This document shows, piece after piece, positions 1 to 9,499 of a stretch of 64,000 bases of DNA. The notes beneath the pieces are model-generated. The model ran no database searches and was not told the origin of the DNA. It was given only the letters and a program-made list of their open reading frames with translations. The position numbers and the translations under genes were made by a program. The stretch covers positions 53,107-117,106 of the forward strand of contig JABSQZ010000023.1 in assembly GCA_013215505.1 (NCBI GenBank). Reading direction: 5' to 3'. This DNA comes from Oceanospirillaceae bacterium (GTDB lineage Bacteria; Pseudomonadota; Gammaproteobacteria; Pseudomonadales; Balneatricaceae). Position 1 is the first letter of the stretch. Each line of letters opens with the position of its first letter.

Positions 1-796
1 GCTGCATCTTGTCAGCAGTCTGGTAAGCAGTGGCGATTCCAGCGCCGACCAGGTCGGTAACTTGCGCCGTTAGCGCTTCGTTAGTCGCAGGAGCAGCCCA
101 TTCCCATCTAGGCTTGCCCGCTTCAGCGGTTAATTCAGCAATAGCGTCGATAGCACCCTGGAATTCAGTGTGGGCAAAAAGTACCGCGCCTAACATTTCA
201 TCTTCACTGAGTTCAGCTGCTTCAGATTCAACCATCAGTACCGCATCTTTAGTGCCGGCAACAACCATGTTCAGCTCAGAAGATTCAAGCTGTTCGTAAG
301 TTGGGTTAACAATGTAGCCTTGATCTTCTGTGAAACCAACACGGGCACAACCAATCGGGCCGGCAAATGGGATTCCAGAGATAGACAGCGCAGCTGATAC
401 ACCCAGCATGGCAGCGATATCAGGATCGTTAACTTTATCCGCAGACATTACCGTACAGATAACTTGTACTTCGTTCATGTATCCCTTAGGGAATAACGGA
501 CGAATTGGACGGTCAATTAAGCGCGAGGTTAAAGTCTCTTTTTCTGAAGGGCGCGCTTCGCGCTTAAAGAATCCACCTGGGATCTTACCGACAGCGTAAT
601 ACTTTTCTTGATAGTGTACAGACAGCGGGAAGAAGCCTTGACCCTCTTTCGGTGTCTTAGCGCCAACCACAGTACAGAGTACTTGTACGCCTTCGATGGT
701 GACTAATACGGCACCGGTTGCCTGGCGTGCAATACGACCAGTTTCAAGGGTAACTTCCTGGTTACCTAATTTAAACTTCTTAATAATCGCTTCCAC
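1..796 (-). CDS. pnp: Polynucleotide phosphorylase, N-terminal part (cut by window edge)
   Basis: 3'-5' phosphorolytic exoribonuclease of the RNA degradosome. The visible 265 codons cover the first RNase PH domain and the start of the helical linker; the family is about 700 residues long, so most of the gene lies outside the window. The translation begins [20 protein letters not shown], the usual Pnp N-terminus. The start is a GTG at 794-796 preceded by an AGAGGA ribosome-binding site; no better in-frame ATG is seen. It follows rpsO in the classic rpsO-pnp order, with a terminator hairpin between the two genes. E. coli pnp is controlled by RNase III cleavage of its leader; no comparable long stem was identified here by eye. 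Confidence 0.95.
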   Translation of the reverse strand, partial: MEAIIKKFKLGNQEVTLETGRIARQATGAVLVTIEGVQVLCTVVGAKTPKEGQGFFPLSVHYQEKYYAVGKIPGGFFKREARPSEKETLTSRLIDRPIRPLFPKGYMNEVQVICTVMSADKVNDPDIAAMLGVSAALSISGIPFAGPIGCARVGFTEDQGYIVNPTYEQLESSELNMVVAGTKDAVLMVESEAAELSEDEMLGAVLFAHTEFQGAIDAIAELTAEAGKPRWEWAAPATNEALTAQVTDLVGAGIATAYQTADKMQ

Positions 797-993
797 GATA
801 TATCCTCTTTTTAATATTTATGATGTCAAAAGAGTGACTTAAGTAGAAATCAAACAGTGCCGGTACTCGTTTATTCTCTGCCAGAGCAAAAGATAAATGA
901 GTACAGGCGGATATTTTACTTAAGGGAGTTCTTTTGACGCTTACTACAATTTTTACGACTAGCAGAATTATAGGCTATAAAATACAAGCCGCT

Positions 994-1024
994 AGAAATA
1001 AAGAGGGCCGTGCAAGCACGACCC
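994..1024 (-). terminator. Rho-independent terminator after rpsO
   Basis: Read on the minus strand, an 8-bp GC-rich stem (GGGTCGTG with CACGGCCC, one G-T pair) closes a 4-base loop and is followed by the T-rich tract TCTTTATTT. It lies directly after the rpsO stop codon and before pnp, so it probably sets the ratio of S15 to Pnp messenger through partial readthrough, as is known for the E. coli rpsO-pnp operon. Confidence 0.75.
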
Positions 1025-1035
1025 AAAACTTTGTC

Positions 1036-1305
1036 TTAGCGACGAAGTCCTAAACGCTTGATCAGATCAAGGTAGCTATCTACTTTAGTCTTTTTCAAGT
1101 AATCAAGTAATTTACGACGCTGGTTTACCATACGGATTAGACCGCGACGTGAATGGTGATCGTGAATGTGAGACTTAAAGTGCCCTTGAAGAGCGTGGAT
1201 GTTCGCTGTTAAAAGTGCTACTTGAACTTCAGAAGAACCAGTATCACCCTCTTCACGACCATAATCTGCAACGATTTGCGCTTTCTCTACAGCTGATAAT
1301 GCCAT
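1036..1305 (-). CDS. rpsO: 30S ribosomal protein S15
   Basis: Primary binding protein of the central domain of 16S rRNA. Full family length (89 residues) and the signature segments [14 protein letters not shown] (20-33) and [20 protein letters not shown] (48-67) are present. The ATG at 1303-1305 is the conserved start. It sits between truB (209-base gap with its own promoter-like sequence) and pnp, the standard gammaproteobacterial order. E. coli S15 represses its own translation through a leader pseudoknot; whether that holds here was not established. Confidence 0.98.
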   Translation of the reverse strand: MALSAVEKAQIVADYGREEGDTGSSEVQVALLTANIHALQGHFKSHIHDHHSRRGLIRMVNQRRKLLDYLKKTKVDSYLDLIKRLGLRR

Positions 1306-1414
1306 TTTTTCTACTCCAGTTTAATATGCAGATAAACAGGTTAACCCTTGATTATCTTGATTAATGACACGATCTACCAAGCATATTTTTAGTAGGTCGC
1401 CAAATACCGGGCGT

Positions 1415-1423
1415 ATTCTAGCA
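1415..1423 (-). promoter_or_regulatory. Extended -10 promoter element upstream of rpsO
   Basis: On the minus strand the 209-base truB-rpsO gap contains TGCTAGAAT, an extended -10 (TGn plus TAGAAT), about 110 bases before the rpsO ATG. No good -35 is visible at the right spacing, as is common for extended -10 promoters. The same nonamer occurs upstream of yhbY at 14703-14711. This would let rpsO-pnp be transcribed separately from the upstream operon. Confidence 0.5.
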
Positions 1424-1514
1424 CTACCGGTGTTTTTTTTCTACTGTGCAGCATGTGAATAAGTGGCTAATCATCTTGCCCGACTTACTAGATGCACAGC
1501 CAACTTATACTTAA

Positions 1515-2468
1515 CTACTGACTTGTCGAAAGCAAGCGTTTAGAGCGCAGTATGCCTGCATCATTAATCTCGCCTATACCCAAAAACTTATCGTCGTCGC
1601 TGAAGTGAATCCGCACTAGCGGTTCTGCACACTGCTGTAACTCAATGGGCTTGCCCTGAAACAGTAACAGCTGCTGCGCTTTATCTATGTTCACTTTAGG
1701 AAAATGCTCAACTGGCGAATAGCTGGGAATCATCAAGGCATCCAAGCGCTGGTTGCGCTGTTGCTCAGTTTCTTCATCCGTCGTAGCCGCCAACGCATCC
1801 AGCTGCTCGATAGTAATCATCATCTCTGCTTTATAGGGGCCTGATTCCAACCGGCGCAGCACAGTAACATGAGCACCACAACCTAACATCAATCCCAGAT
1901 CTTCGACGATTGAGCGAATGTAAGTACCTTTCGAACAGCGTACATCCAAATCAATTTCACCTAGCTCTGGCCGGTAAGCCAGTAATTCTATGCTGATAAT
2001 TCGAACTTGCCGGGGCTTAACTTCGACTTTTACGCCTTTACGTGCCAGTTTATACAGTGGTTGCCCTTTGTATTTTAGCGCAGAAAACATCGACGGAACT
2101 TGCTCTATCTGACCGCTGAAATGCTTAATTAGCAGTTCTTTGATTAGGCTTTCGTTGACGTGCTGGCCAATTTCGAGCTGCTCAATCACTTTGCCATCGG
2201 CATCGGAGGAGTCAGTGCGAATACCGAGTTTCGCGGTAGTTTGATAGCGCTTATCGGCATCCAGGAGGAACTGAGAAAACTTAGTCGCCTCACCAAAAGT
2301 CAGTGGTAACATACCCGTGGCCAACGGATCTAAGGCACCTGTGTGCCCGGCCTTAGCTGCTCCATAGAGACGTTTCACATATTGCAAAACACCATTTGAG
2401 CTTACCCCTGGGGGTTTATCTAATAAAAAAACGCCGTCTAATTGACGGCCTTTGTGTCTTCTTCCCAT
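1515..2468 (-). CDS. truB: tRNA pseudouridine(55) synthase TruB
   Basis: Makes pseudouridine-55 in the T loop of tRNAs. The catalytic motif GHTGALDPLATGMLP carries the nucleophilic Asp at residue 47. The N-terminal part GVFLLDKPPGVSSN and the central KGTYIRSIVEDLG (about 185) are typical of the TruB catalytic fold; the C-terminal roughly 70 residues match the position of the small PUA-like domain. Length 317 is normal. It starts 15 bases after rbfA ends, in the nusA-infB-rbfA-truB-rpsO order, so it is co-transcribed. Confidence 0.97.
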   Translation of the reverse strand: MGRRHKGRQLDGVFLLDKPPGVSSNGVLQYVKRLYGAAKAGHTGALDPLATGMLPLTFGEATKFSQFLLDADKRYQTTAKLGIRTDSSDADGKVIEQLEIGQHVNESLIKELLIKHFSGQIEQVPSMFSALKYKGQPLYKLARKGVKVEVKPRQVRIISIELLAYRPELGEIDLDVRCSKGTYIRSIVEDLGLMLGCGAHVTVLRRLESGPYKAEMMITIEQLDALAATTDEETEQQRNQRLDALMIPSYSPVEHFPKVNIDKAQQLLLFQGKPIELQQCAEPLVRIHFSDDDKFLGIGEINDAGILRSKRLLSTSQ

Positions 2469-2483
2469 TACATCTACTCAGTC

Positions 2484-2891
2484 TTATTCACTATCTTTGT
2501 CAGCCTGGCTCTGCTCTTTAGCTTTGCTTTCGCGCACAGTTTTCTCGATCAAACTGTGTAGGCGACGACCGCGATCGATACTGGCATCATGATGGAAACG
2601 TAATTTTGGCACCGTACGCAACTGCATGTTACGGGCTAATTCTGTTCGCAGAAAACCCGCTGCATCTTTTAATACTTCAGCAGCGGCCTTTAGTGCATCT
2701 TCTTCTTTCTGTTCACCAAAAGGCATTACAGTGAAGTACACTTCGGCATACCCTAAATCACGGGCTACTTTGACGAAACTAATAGTCACCATCCCTAGGC
2801 GTGGGTCTTTGACCTCGCGTTGAATGAGCTTAGCAAGATCTCTTTGCATCTGCTCTGCTATACGCTGGGTCCGGCTATATTCTTTGGCCAT
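2484..2891 (-). CDS. rbfA: 30S ribosome-binding factor RbfA
   Basis: Assembly factor for the 30S subunit that acts on the 5' region of 16S rRNA and matters for growth in the cold. At 135 residues it has normal length: a single KH-like domain beginning EYSRTQRIAEQMQRDLAKLI, with DPRLGMVTISFVKVARDLGYAEVYFTV and the end of the fold at LRFHHDASIDRGRRLHSLI. The charged C-terminal tail is short. It lies between infB and truB; a GC-rich hairpin sits in the gap to infB. Confidence 0.96.
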   Translation of the reverse strand: MAKEYSRTQRIAEQMQRDLAKLIQREVKDPRLGMVTISFVKVARDLGYAEVYFTVMPFGEQKEEDALKAAAEVLKDAAGFLRTELARNMQLRTVPKLRFHHDASIDRGRRLHSLIEKTVRESKAKEQSQADKDSE

Positions 2892-2910
2892 TAATCTCTC
2901 TTACCTTTGA

Positions 2911-2937
2911 TTGAGCCCCGGTAGCACCGGGGCTCGA
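2911..2937 (-). other. Intercistronic GC-rich hairpin between infB and rbfA
   Basis: A perfect 9-bp inverted repeat (GAGCCCCGG at 2913-2921 with CCGGGGCTC at 2927-2935) closes a 5-base loop in the 69-base gap. No T tract follows on the minus strand, so it is not a simple intrinsic terminator. It could be an RNA-processing or stability element in the operon messenger. Confidence 0.6.
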
Positions 2938-2960
2938 TTGCGCCATTAACTATCTTATTG

Positions 2961-5633
2961 TTAATCGATAGTTCTAGCGATTTCTACTGTGTCAAATACT
3001 TCAATCTGATCACCGACTTTAACGTCGTTGTAGTTCTTCACACCGATACCACATTCCATGCCCTGGCGCACTTCTGCAACCGCATCTTTAAAGCGACGTA
3101 GGGATTCTAGCTCCCCCTCATAGATAACTACGTTATCGCGAAGTACACGGATGCGCTTGTTACGGAATACCGATCCCTCTGTAACCATACAACCGGCGAC
3201 TAAACCGATCTTCGGTGAGCGGAATACATCACGCACTTGTGCAATACCGACGATTTCTTCACGCAGCTCTGGGGACAACAATCCACTCATCGCCTGTTTA
3301 ACATCATCGATGATATTATAAATGATGCTGTAGTAGCGCAACTGAATACCTTCGCGATCGACAATCGCTTTCGCCTGTAGATCAGCACGTACGTTAAAGC
3401 CAACCATCAACGCGGAAGAAGCCAGTGCCAAGTTAGCGTCAGTTTCTGCAATACCGCCGACACCAGAAGAGACAATCACTACTTTCACTTCATCAGTGGA
3501 CAAGTCTTCAAGGGCTGTCGTCAATGCTTCCAACGATCCCCTTACATCCGTTTTCAGGACGATATTAAGGGTAGCCACTTCACCGGATTCCATGTTGGCA
3601 AACAAGTTCTCAAGCTTAGAAGCTTGCTGTCTGGCCAATTTGATTTCGCGGTATTTGCCTTGACGGAACAAGGCGACTTCACGGGCCTTTTTCTCGTTGG
3701 AGACTACAGTAAATTCAGCACCCGCATTAGGGGTACCATCAAGACCGATGATCTCTACCGGCATTGAAGGGCCCGCTGAAGTGGTAGGTTTACCATCTTC
3801 ATCCATCATTGCTCGCACACGGCCATAGTGAAGACCCGCGAGAACAATGTCACCCTTGTTTAATGTACCAGACTGGACCAATACAGTTGCCACTGGGCCA
3901 CGTCCTTTTTCCAGACGCGACTCAATGACTACACCTTGACCTTGCCCAGACTCAACCGATTTCAATTCAAGCAATTCCGCCTGCAGTGAGATAGCTTCTA
4001 ACAGCGCATCAATACCTTCACCGGTTTTGGCCGAGACTCTAACAAACTGGACATCGCCACCCCATTCTTCAGGGATAACATCCAATGCAGCTAGCTCGTT
4101 CATCACTCGCTCTGGATCGGCTTGCTCTTTATCTATTTTGTTGACCGCGATAACCAAAGGTACACCGGCGGCTTTGGCATGTTGCACCGCTTCTTTAGTT
4201 TGCGGCATAACGCCATCATCAGCGGCGACAGCCAGTACTACAATATCTGTCAGCTGAGCACCACGGGCACGCATCGCAGTAAATGCAGCGTGACCTGGAG
4301 TATCTAGGAAAGTAATGACACCTTTAGAGGTTTCAACACGATAGGCACCAATGTGCTGGGTAATACCACCGGACTCACCAGAGGCAACCCGAGATGAACG
4401 GATGTTGTCCAGTAGCGATGTTTTACCGTGGTCAACGTGTCCCATCACTGTGACTACAGGAGCACGAGCAATGGCATCACCTTCGGTCACGACAGAGTCT
4501 AACAACGCCTCTTCGATCGCATTATCAGCCATAGGCTTGGCGACATGACCCATCTCTTCGACCACCAATATTGCAGTGTCCTGGTCTATCACTTGGTTGA
4601 TGGTCGCCATAGCGCCCATTTTAAACATCACCTTGATAACTTCAGCGGCTTTCACCGACATTTTCTTGGCAAGATCTGCGACAATAATACTTTCAGGTAC
4701 TGCTACTTCATGTACCCGGGCCGCTTGTGGCTCAGTGAAACCATGTATATTGGGACTACCTGATGTCAATACTGCCGGCTTTGATCTGGCATTGCGTGAG
4801 ATCTTACCGCGACGGTTACGCTTATCGCCTTTATTTGACCCCCCTGTCTTACCTTTGCCTCCACGGGCTGGTTTCTTCTCTTCACGGGCCGGTTTTTTAT
4901 GTACTGGTGCCTGCTTCGGAGTTGCCTGAGCGATGGCATCGGCCTTGCGCTGCTCCTCTGCATCTTCTTTGGCAATGCGCACAGCATCTTCCTCGGCTTT
5001 CTTTTGTGCCAAGGTCTCTGTAGCCAGACGCTCTGCCTCATGCGCTACATGCTCTTTGGCAGAAGCCGCGGCGGCTTTATCAGCTTCCTTCTCTGCTAAT
5101 TGACGCTCTTGCTCTCTGCGATTATCTTCCGCAACTTCCTCAGCGCTTTTATCAGTGGATACCGGAGCCTGGGGAGCCGACGTTGGTATCTTTGGTGTCT
5201 CTATCGCCTTAGCTTCACTCGCTTCGACTTGACTATCTACTGCTACAGCCGCTGGTGCGGTTGTTGCAGCCGATACAGTAGTTTCAGCGACTGCAACTGC
5301 AGCCTCTTCAGCTTGTGGCTCCAGCTCAGTGCGTTTAACATAAGTACGAGTTTTACGTACTTCAACATTAACTGTCTTACGCGCCGATCCACTGGTTTTT
5401 AATTGAGTCGTAGACTTACGCTTCAAACTGATTTTCTTCGGCTGGCCACTTTCAGTGTTGGCCGCCTCACCGTGAGAACGCTTCAAATGTGCCAACAAGG
5501 TCTGACGCTCTTCATCAGAGACTTTAGAGCCCTGCTGCTTGTCTTTAATTCCCGCTTCAGCCATTTGGCTAAGCAAACGCTCTGGGGAGACGCCGATAAC
5601 CTCGGCTAGTTCTGTAACTATTACTTCTGACAT
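2961..5633 (-). CDS. infB: Translation initiation factor IF-2
   Basis: GTPase that brings initiator fMet-tRNA to the 30S P site. Length is 890 residues, typical for a long gammaproteobacterial IF-2. An N-terminal conserved fold (about 1-55) is followed by a long Ala/Glu/Lys-rich linker (about 100-290), then the G domain with GHVDHGKT (398-405), DTPGH and NKID, and C-terminal domains ending in [18 protein letters not shown]. It lies 19 bases after nusA and before rbfA. E. coli infB uses internal starts to make shorter isoforms; internal starts here were not evaluated. Confidence 0.98.
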   Translation of the reverse strand: MSEVIVTELAEVIGVSPERLLSQMAEAGIKDKQQGSKVSDEERQTLLAHLKRSHGEAANTESGQPKKISLKRKSTTQLKTSGSARKTVNVEVRKTRTYVKRTELEPQAEEAAVAVAETTVSAATTAPAAVAVDSQVEASEAKAIETPKIPTSAPQAPVSTDKSAEEVAEDNRREQERQLAEKEADKAAAASAKEHVAHEAERLATETLAQKKAEEDAVRIAKEDAEEQRKADAIAQATPKQAPVHKKPAREEKKPARGGKGKTGGSNKGDKRNRRGKISRNARSKPAVLTSGSPNIHGFTEPQAARVHEVAVPESIIVADLAKKMSVKAAEVIKVMFKMGAMATINQVIDQDTAILVVEEMGHVAKPMADNAIEEALLDSVVTEGDAIARAPVVTVMGHVDHGKTSLLDNIRSSRVASGESGGITQHIGAYRVETSKGVITFLDTPGHAAFTAMRARGAQLTDIVVLAVAADDGVMPQTKEAVQHAKAAGVPLVIAVNKIDKEQADPERVMNELAALDVIPEEWGGDVQFVRVSAKTGEGIDALLEAISLQAELLELKSVESGQGQGVVIESRLEKGRGPVATVLVQSGTLNKGDIVLAGLHYGRVRAMMDEDGKPTTSAGPSMPVEIIGLDGTPNAGAEFTVVSNEKKAREVALFRQGKYREIKLARQQASKLENLFANMESGEVATLNIVLKTDVRGSLEALTTALEDLSTDEVKVVIVSSGVGGIAETDANLALASSALMVGFNVRADLQAKAIVDREGIQLRYYSIIYNIIDDVKQAMSGLLSPELREEIVGIAQVRDVFRSPKIGLVAGCMVTEGSVFRNKRIRVLRDNVVIYEGELESLRRFKDAVAEVRQGMECGIGVKNYNDVKVGDQIEVFDTVEIARTID

Positions 5634-5652
5634 TTTTTTCTCCTACCTCGGT

Positions 5653-7146
5653 TTACGCTTCATCCGCGAACCAAGGAGCGCGGGCTGTCATAATATATTG
5701 TGCTGCTAATTCTTCAGTCATGCCTTCTATGTCTAATAGCTCTTCAACAGATTGCTCTGCAAGATCTTCCATAGTGATAATGCTCTGAGCAGCCAGCAAG
5801 AATGCAAAATGCTTATCCATGCCTTCCATGTTCAGTAAATCATCGGCAGGCTCTGCTTTCTCCAGAACCTCTTCAGTAGCTAATGCTTGATTTAACAAAG
5901 CATCTTTAGCGCGGGTGCGCAGTTCATTGACGATATCTTCATCAAAACCGTCAATCTGCAACATTTCTTCGACGGGGACATAGGCGACTTCTTCTAAGGT
6001 ACTAAAACCTTCATCTACAAGTACACCGGCAACATCTTCATCGACATCTAATGCTTTAATAAAACTTTCTACTATAGAGCCGACTTCTGACTCTTGTTTC
6101 TTAGCTGCGTCTGCTTCGGTCATCACGTTTAATTCCCAGCCGGTAAGCTCAGATGCTAAACGCACGTTTTGACCACTGCGGCCAATGGCCATCGCCAATG
6201 CCTCTTGAGCAACGGCAACATCCATTGCGTGTTTGTCTTCTTCTACGACTATGGAAACAACTTCCGCAGGAGACATGGCATTAATCACCAGCTGAGCCGG
6301 GTTGTCATCCCAAAGGATAATATCGACACGCTCGCCGGCCAATTCATTGGAAACAGCCTGAACTCGTGCGCCACGCATACCGACACATGCACCAACAGGG
6401 TCTATTCGACCATCGTTAGTTTTGACGGCAATCTTTGCCCTTGAGCCTGGATCACGTGCAGCGGCACGTATTTCGATGACCTGCTCCGAGACTTCCGGTA
6501 CTTCGAGACTGAATAATTCAATCAACATTTTCGGACTAGTACGCGATAACACCAACTGTGGACCACGCCCTTCAGTGCGGATTTCATGCAGTACAGCACG
6601 TACCCGGTCGCCGATGCGAAACACTTCTCTCGGGAGAATATTCTCACGCGGCAATAGTGCTTCTGCGTTGTTACCCAGATCGATAATAATGTTGTCGCGG
6701 GTTACTTTTTTAACTGTTGCGGAAATCAACTCGCCGACACGGTCACGGTACATCTCAACAACTTTAGCGCGTTCGGCTTCACGAACTTTTTGCACTATAA
6801 CTTGTTTTGCAGTTTGCGCTGCAATGCGACCAAACTTAACGGATTCAATCTGCTCAACGTGCACATCGCCGATTTTAAGCTCTGTGTCCACTTCTGCAGC
6901 TTCCTCTGAAGTCCACTCAGTACCAAGAATCGCTACACCTTCATCACCGACAACGGTCCAACGGCGAAAAGTATCGTAATCACCTGTGGCGCGATCAATT
7001 TTAACGTATATATCTGACTCTTCATCTTCGAAGCGCCGTTTGGTCGCTGTAGCCAACGCTAACTCTATCGCTTCGAAGATAACTTCTTTAGATACGTCCT
7101 TTTCGTTCGAAACTGCCTCTGCTACCAGCAAGATTTCTTTGCTCAT
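5653..7146 (-). CDS. nusA: Transcription termination/antitermination factor NusA
   Basis: RNA-polymerase-binding factor that controls pausing, intrinsic termination and antitermination. Length 497 agrees with the gammaproteobacterial form: N-terminal domain (1-130), S1 domain with [22 protein letters not shown] (about 137), two KH domains including [17 protein letters not shown] and [18 protein letters not shown], and two acidic C-terminal repeats (after about 365). It starts 70 bases after rimP. In E. coli NusA controls its own operon; the tandem terminators upstream of rimP are candidate targets here. Confidence 0.98.
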   Translation of the reverse strand: MSKEILLVAEAVSNEKDVSKEVIFEAIELALATATKRRFEDEESDIYVKIDRATGDYDTFRRWTVVGDEGVAILGTEWTSEEAAEVDTELKIGDVHVEQIESVKFGRIAAQTAKQVIVQKVREAERAKVVEMYRDRVGELISATVKKVTRDNIIIDLGNNAEALLPRENILPREVFRIGDRVRAVLHEIRTEGRGPQLVLSRTSPKMLIELFSLEVPEVSEQVIEIRAAARDPGSRAKIAVKTNDGRIDPVGACVGMRGARVQAVSNELAGERVDIILWDDNPAQLVINAMSPAEVVSIVVEEDKHAMDVAVAQEALAMAIGRSGQNVRLASELTGWELNVMTEADAAKKQESEVGSIVESFIKALDVDEDVAGVLVDEGFSTLEEVAYVPVEEMLQIDGFDEDIVNELRTRAKDALLNQALATEEVLEKAEPADDLLNMEGMDKHFAFLLAAQSIITMEDLAEQSVEELLDIEGMTEELAAQYIMTARAPWFADEA

Positions 7147-7216
7147 ATCAATGCCTCGCTATTTTTCCCTGCTGGTACCAGTGTACATATTTGGCACCAA
7201 TTAGTTATTTGAAAAT

Positions 7217-7675
7217 TTAAGAAAATTGTGGTTCTATTTGTGCTTTATCTATGTAATCCAGCGGCAACAAATACTCTTCGTTATCTACTTCCACTATCAC
7301 TTCGTCCCCCTCAACACCTTTGAGAAGTCCCTTGAAATTCCTGCGCCCATCAAATGGCATGCGCAATTTTATCTTTACTATACTGCCGGTGAAAGCGACA
7401 TAATGCTCCAACTTAAAGAGCAGCCGATCCATTCCCGGAGAGGACACTTCCAGGGCGTAGTGACCTGCAATGGTATCTTCAACATCTAAAATACCACTGG
7501 CCTGATGACTCATCTGAGCACAGTCATCAACTGAAACCCCATTCTCGCCATCAATGTATATGCGTAAAATGCTATCTTTGCCCTGAGATATATACTCTAT
7601 CCCCCACAGATCAAAATCCATTGACTGAGCAATGGGCTCCAACATTTCTTGTAAACGTTTTAACTTTGCAGACAC
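7217..7675 (-). CDS. rimP: Ribosome maturation factor RimP
   Basis: Needed for late maturation of the 30S subunit. At 152 residues it has the full two-domain structure: an N-terminal alpha/beta domain with [20 protein letters not shown] and [12 protein letters not shown], then [20 protein letters not shown], and a C-terminal SH3-like barrel (about 90-150). It is first in the rimP-nusA-infB operon. Two intrinsic terminators separate it from the upstream initiator tRNA gene, so transcription must read through them or begin in the roughly 50 bases before rimP. Confidence 0.96.
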   Translation of the reverse strand: MSAKLKRLQEMLEPIAQSMDFDLWGIEYISQGKDSILRIYIDGENGVSVDDCAQMSHQASGILDVEDTIAGHYALEVSSPGMDRLLFKLEHYVAFTGSIVKIKLRMPFDGRRNFKGLLKGVEGDEVIVEVDNEEYLLPLDYIDKAQIEPQFS

Positions 7676-7725
7676 TAAACACCTATATCTTTACGAACTG
7701 GCTTTCATTAGCAGCAGTTCAATAA

Positions 7726-7749
7726 CAAAAAATGGGCCCTACAGGCCCA
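7726..7749 (-). terminator. Rho-independent terminator just upstream of rimP
   Basis: On the minus strand TGGGCC, a short loop and GGCCCA form a 6-bp stem followed at once by six T residues. It lies only 51 bases before the rimP ATG and is the second of two terminators between the initiator tRNA and rimP. Confidence 0.75.
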
Positions 7750-7812
7750 CTTCTTAACTAGAGCAGTGACTGCCTGGCATCGATGCTGAGCAATTACTTC
7801 CCTCTAATCACG

Positions 7813-7834
7813 AAAAAGCCCCTAAAAAGGGGCC
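7813..7834 (-). terminator. Rho-independent terminator downstream of tRNA-fMet
   Basis: On the minus strand GGCCCC, a TTTTT-rich loop and AGGGGCT are followed by TTTTTC. It is the first terminator met by polymerase leaving the tRNA-Leu/tRNA-fMet genes. It lies in the 382-base gene-free stretch 7676-8057, which otherwise holds the second terminator and a heptamer array. Confidence 0.75.
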
Positions 7835-8010
7835 GGAACAACGGGCGATTAATGAACCATACTAGCGCATTTAGTTCAACAACCCCTTATTTCTAAACGA
7901 TAAACCTAATCTACCGTTTGCTAGCAAAAGAACTACTAGACTTAAAATTTTTTTCAGATGTCAAATAAGAATTTATCTTACTTTTCAATCTAACTTTCAG
8001 CAGCGCAATA

Positions 8011-8049
8011 ACTTACTACTTACTACTTACTACTTACTACTTACTACTT
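8011..8049. repeat. Heptamer tandem array (ACTACTT)n
   Basis: Five perfect head-to-tail copies of ACTACTT (8015-8049) preceded by a partial copy lie 9 bases beyond the 3' end of the initiator tRNA gene. The complement, AAGTAGT, resembles the GAGTAGC heptamers near the 5S gene at 63283-63310. Non-coding; no function is evident. Confidence 0.9.
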
Positions 8050-8057
8050 ATTAGTTT

Positions 8058-8134
<77 letters not shown>

Positions 8135-8235
8135 TCAAAAACTAAACTCTGCATTTACTTTCTACAGCGCCTTATTCGGTGCGCATTATAATGTTACTCA
8201 CCGCTAAAGACAAGTAAATTCTCTACGCCGTACAA

Positions 8236-8321
8236 TGGTGCCCAGAGCCGGACTCGAACCGGCACAGCCATAAGCCACTACCCCCTCAAGGTAGCGTGTC
8301 TACCAATTTCACCACCTGGGC
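8236..8321 (-). tRNA. tRNA-Leu (GAG)
   Basis: 86-nt class II tRNA with encoded CCA and a long variable arm. The anticodon stem-loop reads CTACC-TTGAGGG-GGTAG, giving anticodon GAG. The T arm GCCGG-TTCGAGT-CCGGC is intact and the acceptor stem pairs fully with one G-U at 7-66. It follows secG by 14 bases and precedes tRNA-fMet, the same order as secG-leuU-metY of E. coli, so it is probably part of one transcript. Confidence 0.97.
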
Positions 8322-8335
8322 TAAAAAAACAATAA

Positions 8336-8689
8336 CTAGTTTGAACTTGGAGCATCCGAATCTGCAGGAACCAAGCTATTCAGATCTGGAAGATCGCTCT
8401 GCTGAGCTTGCTCAATCATTTCCTGACTTGGGATGCCAACTTCAGAGACATATCCCGCTTGCTCTTTAGCAAAATACGCCAAGGCAAAACTGGTAGCAAA
8501 CAAAGCCGCCGCTAAAACTGCGGTTGCTCGCGACAAGAAACTGCCAGCACCCTGACTACCAAAAACTGTCTGCGATGCACCGGCACCAAAAGATGCTCCG
8601 GCCTCAGCGCCCTTACCTTGCTGCAACATCACCAACGCGATTATTGCTGCTGCTAATAATACGTGTACAGCGAGAATAATTGATTCCAC
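8336..8689 (-). CDS. secG: Protein-export membrane protein SecG
   Basis: Small accessory subunit of the SecYEG translocon. The 117-residue product has two hydrophobic segments (about 2-20 and 52-74) joined by the conserved loop LQQGKGAEAGASFGAGASQTVFGSQG region, which is the SecG signature, followed by a polar, acidic C-terminal tail. It starts 16 bases after tpiA and ends 14 bases before the tRNA-Leu gene, the standard tpiA-secG-leuU arrangement. Confidence 0.96.
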   Translation of the reverse strand: MESIILAVHVLLAAAIIALVMLQQGKGAEAGASFGAGASQTVFGSQGAGSFLSRATAVLAAALFATSFALAYFAKEQAGYVSEVGIPSQEMIEQAQQSDLPDLNSLVPADSDAPSSN

Positions 8690-8705
8690 TTACATTACCG
8701 CCTAA

Positions 8706-9455
8706 TTATATATTTGCAGCTGCGCTACAAATGATTTTGAAATCTTCTATTTTTAAAGAGGCCCCGCCTACCAGGCCGCCATCTATATCCGGCTGCGAAA
8801 ACAACTCTGCTGCTGTTTCAGCATTTACACTACCGCCGTACAATATTCGAGTCTTATTTGCCATTTCTGCTGACAACTGCTCTGCCAACACGCCGCGAAT
8901 ATATTTGTGTATTTCCTGCGCTTGCTCGGGCGTTGCTGTCTCACCTGTTCCTATCGCCCAAATCGGCTCATAGGCAACAACTAACTGATCTGCTGACAAC
9001 TGCAGTGAAGAAATCGCACTCAACAATTGTTGCTTTACCACAGCATGGGCTTCACCCTGCTGGCGCTGCGCTAATGTCTCACCAATACAGAGAATAGGCA
9101 CCATTGTGGCATCGACCACCGCCGCAACTTTATCCGCAACCCACTGCTGATTTTCTGCAAAGATTTCGCGCCGCTCGGAGTGCCCGACCAATACATACTG
9201 GCAACCAAGATCTTGCAACATAGCAACTGATATTTCACCGGTAAACGCACCAGATGCTGCAAAATGTACATTTTGTGCTGCAGCACTGTAATTCTTCGCC
9301 GCTTGTTGAACTTGCGACAAGTACACTGATGGTGGACTAAGCACCACTTCAACATCCAGATTCTCAGCAAACAGATTGATTTGTTCACACATCTTGGCTG
9401 CAAAGCTGCCACTGCCATTCATTTTCCAGTTTCCAGCAACGATTGGTTTACGCAT
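8706..9455 (-). CDS. tpiA: Triosephosphate isomerase
   Basis: Interconverts dihydroxyacetone phosphate and glyceraldehyde-3-phosphate. Length 249 is normal. Substrate Lys is in AGNWKMNG (residue 11), the electrophilic His is in VLVGHSERR (His92), and the catalytic Glu is in AYEPIWAIGTG (Glu163); the phosphate-gripping LYGGSV and GGLVGGASL loops are present. It lies between glmM and secG. It would also process DHAP delivered by the catabolic locus at 46700-61900. Confidence 0.98.
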   Translation of the reverse strand: MRKPIVAGNWKMNGSGSFAAKMCEQINLFAENLDVEVVLSPPSVYLSQVQQAAKNYSAAAQNVHFAASGAFTGEISVAMLQDLGCQYVLVGHSERREIFAENQQWVADKVAAVVDATMVPILCIGETLAQRQQGEAHAVVKQQLLSAISSLQLSADQLVVAYEPIWAIGTGETATPEQAQEIHKYIRGVLAEQLSAEMANKTRILYGGSVNAETAAELFSQPDIDGGLVGGASLKIEDFKIICSAAANI

Positions 9456-9499
9456 ATCAGATCCTTAAAAACGAGGCGCAAATACTAACTAATTTGCTT

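Noticed and set aside
4027..5609. Several long plus-strand frames opposite infB
   Set aside because: They are antisense to an intact infB, have no ribosome-binding sites and encode low-complexity or unconserved sequence.
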